Shown piece after piece: positions 7,125-10,293 of a DNA stretch of 10,293 nt. Made by a program: the position numbers and the translations under genes. Position 1 is the stretch's first letter; each line of letters starts with the position of its first letter. This DNA is from an uncultured Dechloromonas sp. (GTDB lineage Bacteria; Pseudomonadota; Gammaproteobacteria; Burkholderiales; Rhodocyclaceae): contig CAMKYP010000105.1 of the NCBI GenBank assembly GCA_946477505.1, positions 1 through 10,293 of the forward strand, written 5' to 3'. The notes beneath the pieces were generated by a model, which was given only the letters and a program-made list of their open reading frames with translations, did no database searches and was not told the DNA's origin.

Positions 7125-8278
7125 GGGTTTGCCAACTTTGCGCGGTCGATTTTTCGCTAAAGCACTTCCTGTTACCGTTGATTGATGGAATGCAAAGTCA
7201 CGGCTGGAATGTTACCGCCGTGTGTTCGGATGGACCTGAAATACCCGAGATGCGCGCCAAGGGCTACAAGATCGATACCATCCCGATTTCGCGTAGCCTC
7301 AATGTTTTCAAGCATGCAATTTCTGTCGTCCGGCTGGCAGTATATTTTCGACGCCAGCGTTTCGACATCCTGCATGTGCACACGCCAGTTGCCGCTTTGG
7401 TGGCTAGGGTGGCTGCATTTATAGCGCGCGTGCCGGTTGTCATTTACACGGCCCACGGCTTTTACTTTCATGACGAAATGCCAGCCTGGAAGCGCCGCTT
7501 GTTCGTCTGGCTGGAGCGGCTTGCCGGCCGTTTTACCAATCTGCTTTTCACGCAGAGTGCCGAGGACGCCGAAACAGCCGTGCAGGAAGGCATTTCTCCG
7601 GCTGAGTGTACACTCGCCATCGGCAACGGCGTCGATGCACGACGCTTCGACCCCGCGGTGGTCGGCGATGGTGCCGGATTGCGCAAGGCCTTGGGCATTG
7701 CCGGCGATGCCTTTGTGATCGGTATCATCGCCCGTCAGGTAATCGAAAAGGGGATCATGGAGTTTCTCGAGGCCGCCATTGAGGCCGCCGGGAATCACTC
7801 CGAGATGGTGATTCTGATGGTAGGTGAGCGCCTGGCGAGCGATCATGCCGGTGATGTGGAGGCAGAACTCGAGCGTGCGGGGGCTGTGCTCGGCAAGCGC
7901 CTGGTGGTCACTGGTGCGCGCAAGGATATTCCGGAACTGCTCGCTGCGATGGACGTGTTCTGCCTTCCGTCATGGAGGGAAGGTATGCCGCGTACCATTA
8001 TCGAGGCCATGATGATGGGCAAGGCTGTGATTGCCACGGATATCCGTGGTTCCCGGGAGGAGGTCGTGCCCGGTGAAACAGGTTTGCTGGTGCCGACGCG
8101 GTCGCCAAAAGCGCTGGCCGAAGCCTTTCTGGTATTGGCCGGCGATCGCGGCAGGGTGGCCTCGATGGGAGCCAAGGGCAGGGAAAGAGCCCTAGCCTTG
8201 TATGACGAAGCGCAGGTGGTCGCCTTGCAGATTCGGCGCATCGAGCAATTCCTCACAAAAGTACATGGTTCGGTATGA
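7115..8278 (+). CDS. Glycosyltransferase family 4 (GT-B, retaining)
   Basis: The ATG at 7115 gives 387 residues. It is preceded by a good GGAG and places the first strand (RVCQLCAVDF) at the N-terminus as expected. The frame stays open back to an ATG at 6851, but that stretch lies inside the amidotransferase and reads as out-of-frame shadow. The acceptor domain has LHVHTPVAALVARVAA and YTAHGFYFHDE, a pattern seen in PglA/CapM-like GT4 enzymes that act early on undecaprenyl-linked sugars. NGVD lies at 171-174, a phosphate-binding ARQVIEKG at 206-213 (R207, K212), and the E-x7-E motif EGMPRTIIE at 289-297. Its position directly before the phosphoglycosyl transferase gene (ATGA overlap) suggests it may add the second sugar of the repeat unit (inference). 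Donor and linkage are not readable. It is clearly different in sequence from the GT4 gene at 3860-4984. Confidence 0.9.
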   Translation: MGLRVCQLCAVDFSLKHFLLPLIDGMQSHGWNVTAVCSDGPEIPEMRAKGYKIDTIPISRSLNVFKHAISVVRLAVYFRRQRFDILHVHTPVAALVARVAAFIARVPVVIYTAHGFYFHDEMPAWKRRLFVWLERLAGRFTNLLFTQSAEDAETAVQEGISPAECTLAIGNGVDARRFDPAVVGDGAGLRKALGIAGDAFVIGIIARQVIEKGIMEFLEAAIEAAGNHSEMVILMVGERLASDHAGDVEAELERAGAVLGKRLVVTGARKDIPELLAAMDVFCLPSWREGMPRTIIEAMMMGKAVIATDIRGSREEVVPGETGLLVPTRSPKALAEAFLVLAGDRGRVASMGAKGRERALALYDEAQVVALQIRRIEQFLTKVHGSV

Positions 8279-8835
8279 AGCGACTTTTCGATATTTTTCT
8301 GGCGCTGATCGCTGTTTGCATCTTCGCCATTCCGCTGCTAGTGGTGGCCGTGTTGGTCAAGGTAACCTCGCCGGGGCCGGTGTTGTATTGGTCAGATCGT
8401 GTCGGGCGGCGTAACCGGATTTTTCGTATGCCGAAGTTCCGAAGCATGCGCGTGGGTACCCCGGCGGTCGCTACCCATCTGTTGAGCAATCCGGCTGCTC
8501 ATCTGACCCCGATCGGCTCGTTCCTGCGTCGTTCAAGCCTGGATGAGTTGCCGCAGGTTTGGAGTATATTGGTTGGCGATATGAGTTTCGTTGGTCCTCG
8601 TCCCGCTTTGTTCAATCAGGACGATCTCATTGCCTTGCGTACCAAGGCTGGAGTGCACGAATTGCAGCCGGGTCTGACCGGATGGGCGCAAATCAACGGT
8701 CGGGACGAATTACCCATTCCGCAAAAGGTGGCGCTCGATGCCGAGTATCTTCGGCAGCAGAGCTTCTGGTTCGATCTCCGGATCATTTGGTTGACGGCCC
8801 TGAAGGTTGTGAAAAGTGATGGCGTTTCGCATTAA
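8275..8835 (+). CDS. Undecaprenyl-phosphate sugar phosphotransferase (small monotopic phosphoglycosyl transferase)
   Basis: This 186-residue protein is a minimal bacterial sugar transferase (PF02397) of the PglC size class, without the N-terminal helices and CoA-binding-like domain of long WcaJ/WbaP proteins. It begins MKRLFDIFLAL with one hydrophobic segment (about 7-30), the re-entrant membrane helix in known structures. Family marks are KFRSM (54-58), the catalytic Asp-Glu pair D90-E91 in SSLDELPQ, GPRP (107-110) and PGLTGWAQINGRDE near 143-156. It transfers a sugar-1-phosphate from a UDP-sugar to undecaprenyl phosphate at the cytoplasmic face of the inner membrane, starting repeat-unit synthesis. 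Several relatives use 6-deoxy amino sugars such as N-acetyl-quinovosamine, -fucosamine or bacillosamine; the dehydratase next door fits such a substrate, but specificity is inferred. The start overlaps the upstream stop as ATGA. Confidence 0.93.
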   Translation: MKRLFDIFLALIAVCIFAIPLLVVAVLVKVTSPGPVLYWSDRVGRRNRIFRMPKFRSMRVGTPAVATHLLSNPAAHLTPIGSFLRRSSLDELPQVWSILVGDMSFVGPRPALFNQDDLIALRTKAGVHELQPGLTGWAQINGRDELPIPQKVALDAEYLRQQSFWFDLRIIWLTALKVVKSDGVSH

Positions 8836-8841
8836 CGCAGT

Positions 8842-10293
8842 ATGAAAAAGACAACAAAATCGATGCTCTTCAGCCTTAATCCTCGGACGCTGGCCGCTTT
8901 TACATTCGATGTGTGCGCTGCCGGGGGGGCTTGGTTACTGGCATTCTGGCTGCGCTTTAATTTCGATACGCCGGCCGAGTTTCAGGGAGTTGCTGTTGGT
9001 GCGTTGCTCTGGGTTTTGCCGCTATTTGCAGCATTGTTCTTTTTTTTCGGTCTGTACCAGGGGCTTTGGCGCTTTGCCAGCATCGCCGACCTGCAGCATT
9101 TGCTCAGTGCGGTCTTCGTTGGGGCATTGCTGACCACGACGGTAGTTGCCATTTTCAAGGTGCCGCTGATTCCGCGCTCGGTGCTGGTCCTGCACCCGCT
9201 TCTTCTCGCGATCATTATGGGCGGAACACGTTTTGCCTATCGTAGTTGGAAGGAGCACCGCCTTTATGGTCCTGCTAAGCTGCGTGGGCAGCCTGTCCTC
9301 ATCATCGGGGCGGGCGAGGCGGCCGATTCCTTGCTGCGGGAAATTCATCGCAGTGGTCAGTGGTATGCGGTTGCCATTATTGATGACAATCCGGGAAGAG
9401 CCGGGCGTCGTCTGAGAGGGCTGCCCATCCTGTCGCCGATTGAGAACATCGGGGCGGTTGCGGAGAATCTGGGGGCCAAGCATGCCATCATCGCCATGCC
9501 GACGGCCCGTCCAGTCCAGCGTAGGCGCGCCACTGAACTGGCTTCGGCGGCCGGACTTACGGTTATGACCGTGCCTTCATACGATGACCTGTTGTCAGGG
9601 CGGCTATCCGTGTCCAGTATCCGCAAGGTCGAGTTGGAGGATCTGCTCGGACGCGAAGCGGTCTCGCTGGACGATAACGGCGTACATGATTTGCTCGGAG
9701 GCAATGTCGTTCTGGTGACTGGTGCCGGAGGGTCTATCGGTTCCGAGCTTTGTCGACAGATTGCCCGTTTCAAGCCATCGCGACTGGTGTTGGTCGATTC
9801 TTCCGAGTTCGCGCTTTACTGTATTGGCGAAGAGTTGAGTGCCAGTCATCCGTCGATGAGTTGTCGGTCATGGGCTGCCGATGTTCGTGATAAGGAGCGG
9901 ATCGCCGAGATTTTTGCCGCCGAGCAACCCGTTGTCGTGTTCCATGCGGCAGCCTACAAGCACGTGCCCTTGATGGAAAGCATCAATGCCTGGCAGGCCG
10001 TGCGGACCAACGCCCTTGGTACACTGACCGTAGCGCGGGCCGCCCAGGAAGCACAGGCCAGGAAGTTCGTGCTGATTTCCACCGACAAGGCAGTCAACCC
10101 AACGAATGTCATGGGGGCGACCAAGCGATTGGCTGAGAGGCTTTGTCTTGCAGTCAATAACAGCGGTGTAACGCGTTTTGTGATTGTCCGTTTCGGCAAT
10201 GTGTTGGGTAGTAATGGCAGTGTCATACCGAAGTTCCGGGAACAGATCGCGCAGGGTGGCCCGGTGACTGTGACGCATCCCGATATCGTGCGC
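8842..10293 (+). CDS. Membrane-anchored nucleotide-sugar 4,6-dehydratase, WbpM/CapD/FlaA1 type (3' end outside window)
   Basis: The first 484 codons are present; the family is usually 600-670 residues, so roughly the last quarter is missing. Four membrane segments lie at about 17-38, 50-73, 86-105 and 110-128. A first Rossmann-like domain follows (LIIGAGEAAD, G156/G158), then the catalytic SDR domain with TGAGGSIGSEL (T293-L303) for NAD(P). AAAYKHVPLME follows, and the active-site segment STDKAVNPTNVMGATKR has S413, M424 and K428. The Ser-Met-Lys arrangement, with Met where most SDR enzymes have Tyr, matches what is described for WbpM. Such enzymes convert UDP-GlcNAc to UDP-4-keto-6-deoxy-HexNAc, the first step to QuiNAc, FucNAc or bacillosamine-type sugars. 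The gene starts six bases after the phosphoglycosyl transferase; no clear Shine-Dalgarno is seen. A second in-frame ATG at 8863 is possible. Confidence 0.92.
   Translation, partial: MKKTTKSMLFSLNPRTLAAFTFDVCAAGGAWLLAFWLRFNFDTPAEFQGVAVGALLWVLPLFAALFFFFGLYQGLWRFASIADLQHLLSAVFVGALLTTTVVAIFKVPLIPRSVLVLHPLLLAIIMGGTRFAYRSWKEHRLYGPAKLRGQPVLIIGAGEAADSLLREIHRSGQWYAVAIIDDNPGRAGRRLRGLPILSPIENIGAVAENLGAKHAIIAMPTARPVQRRRATELASAAGLTVMTVPSYDDLLSGRLSVSSIRKVELEDLLGREAVSLDDNGVHDLLGGNVVLVTGAGGSIGSELCRQIARFKPSRLVLVDSSEFALYCIGEELSASHPSMSCRSWAADVRDKERIAEIFAAEQPVVVFHAAAYKHVPLMESINAWQAVRTNALGTLTVARAAQEAQARKFVLISTDKAVNPTNVMGATKRLAERLCLAVNNSGVTRFVIVRFGNVLGSNGSVIPKFREQIAQGGPVTVTHPDIVR

Overview
The window is a contiguous, plus-strand piece of a surface-polysaccharide (O-antigen, capsule or exopolysaccharide) gene cluster from a Gram-negative bacterium. 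The moderately high GC, the gene families and the tight packing suggest a proteobacterium. A betaproteobacterium or a pseudomonad-like relative is my best guess, but nothing here fixes the genus. There are no RNA genes, insertion sequences, CRISPR arrays or convincing terminators. Nine protein-coding genes, two of them cut by the window edges, cover almost everything.

Left block (1-4984): the tail of a membrane acyltransferase-3 (O-acetyltransferase type), a polysaccharide pyruvyl transferase family protein, a capsule-synthesis-like (GT-B/KpsS-like) putative glycosyltransferase, a zinc-ribbon SAM methyltransferase, and a GT4 glycosyltransferase. Three of the four junctions overlap or nearly touch (TAATG, ATGA, TGATATG), so this block looks translationally coupled. 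The last junction is 19 bases.

Middle (4985-5174): a 190-base gap, the only real non-coding stretch. It has two short inverted repeats but no clear promoter or terminator.

Right block (5175-10293): a glutamine-dependent asparagine-synthase-like amidotransferase (GTG start that exposes the catalytic Cys2), a second GT4 glycosyltransferase, a small monotopic phosphoglycosyl transferase that would load the first sugar-phosphate onto undecaprenyl phosphate, and the first 484 codons of a membrane-anchored WbpM/CapD/FlaA1-type nucleotide-sugar 4,6-dehydratase. These are also overlapping or 6 bases apart.

How they fit together (inference): the dehydratase and phosphoglycosyl transferase would make and load the first sugar, probably a 6-deoxy-N-acetyl-hexosamine derivative. 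The two GT4 enzymes and the KpsS-like protein would add further sugars. The acyl-, pyruvyl-, methyl- and amido-transferases would decorate the repeat unit. No flippase, polymerase, chain-length regulator or ABC exporter lies inside the window; these must be elsewhere, probably upstream.
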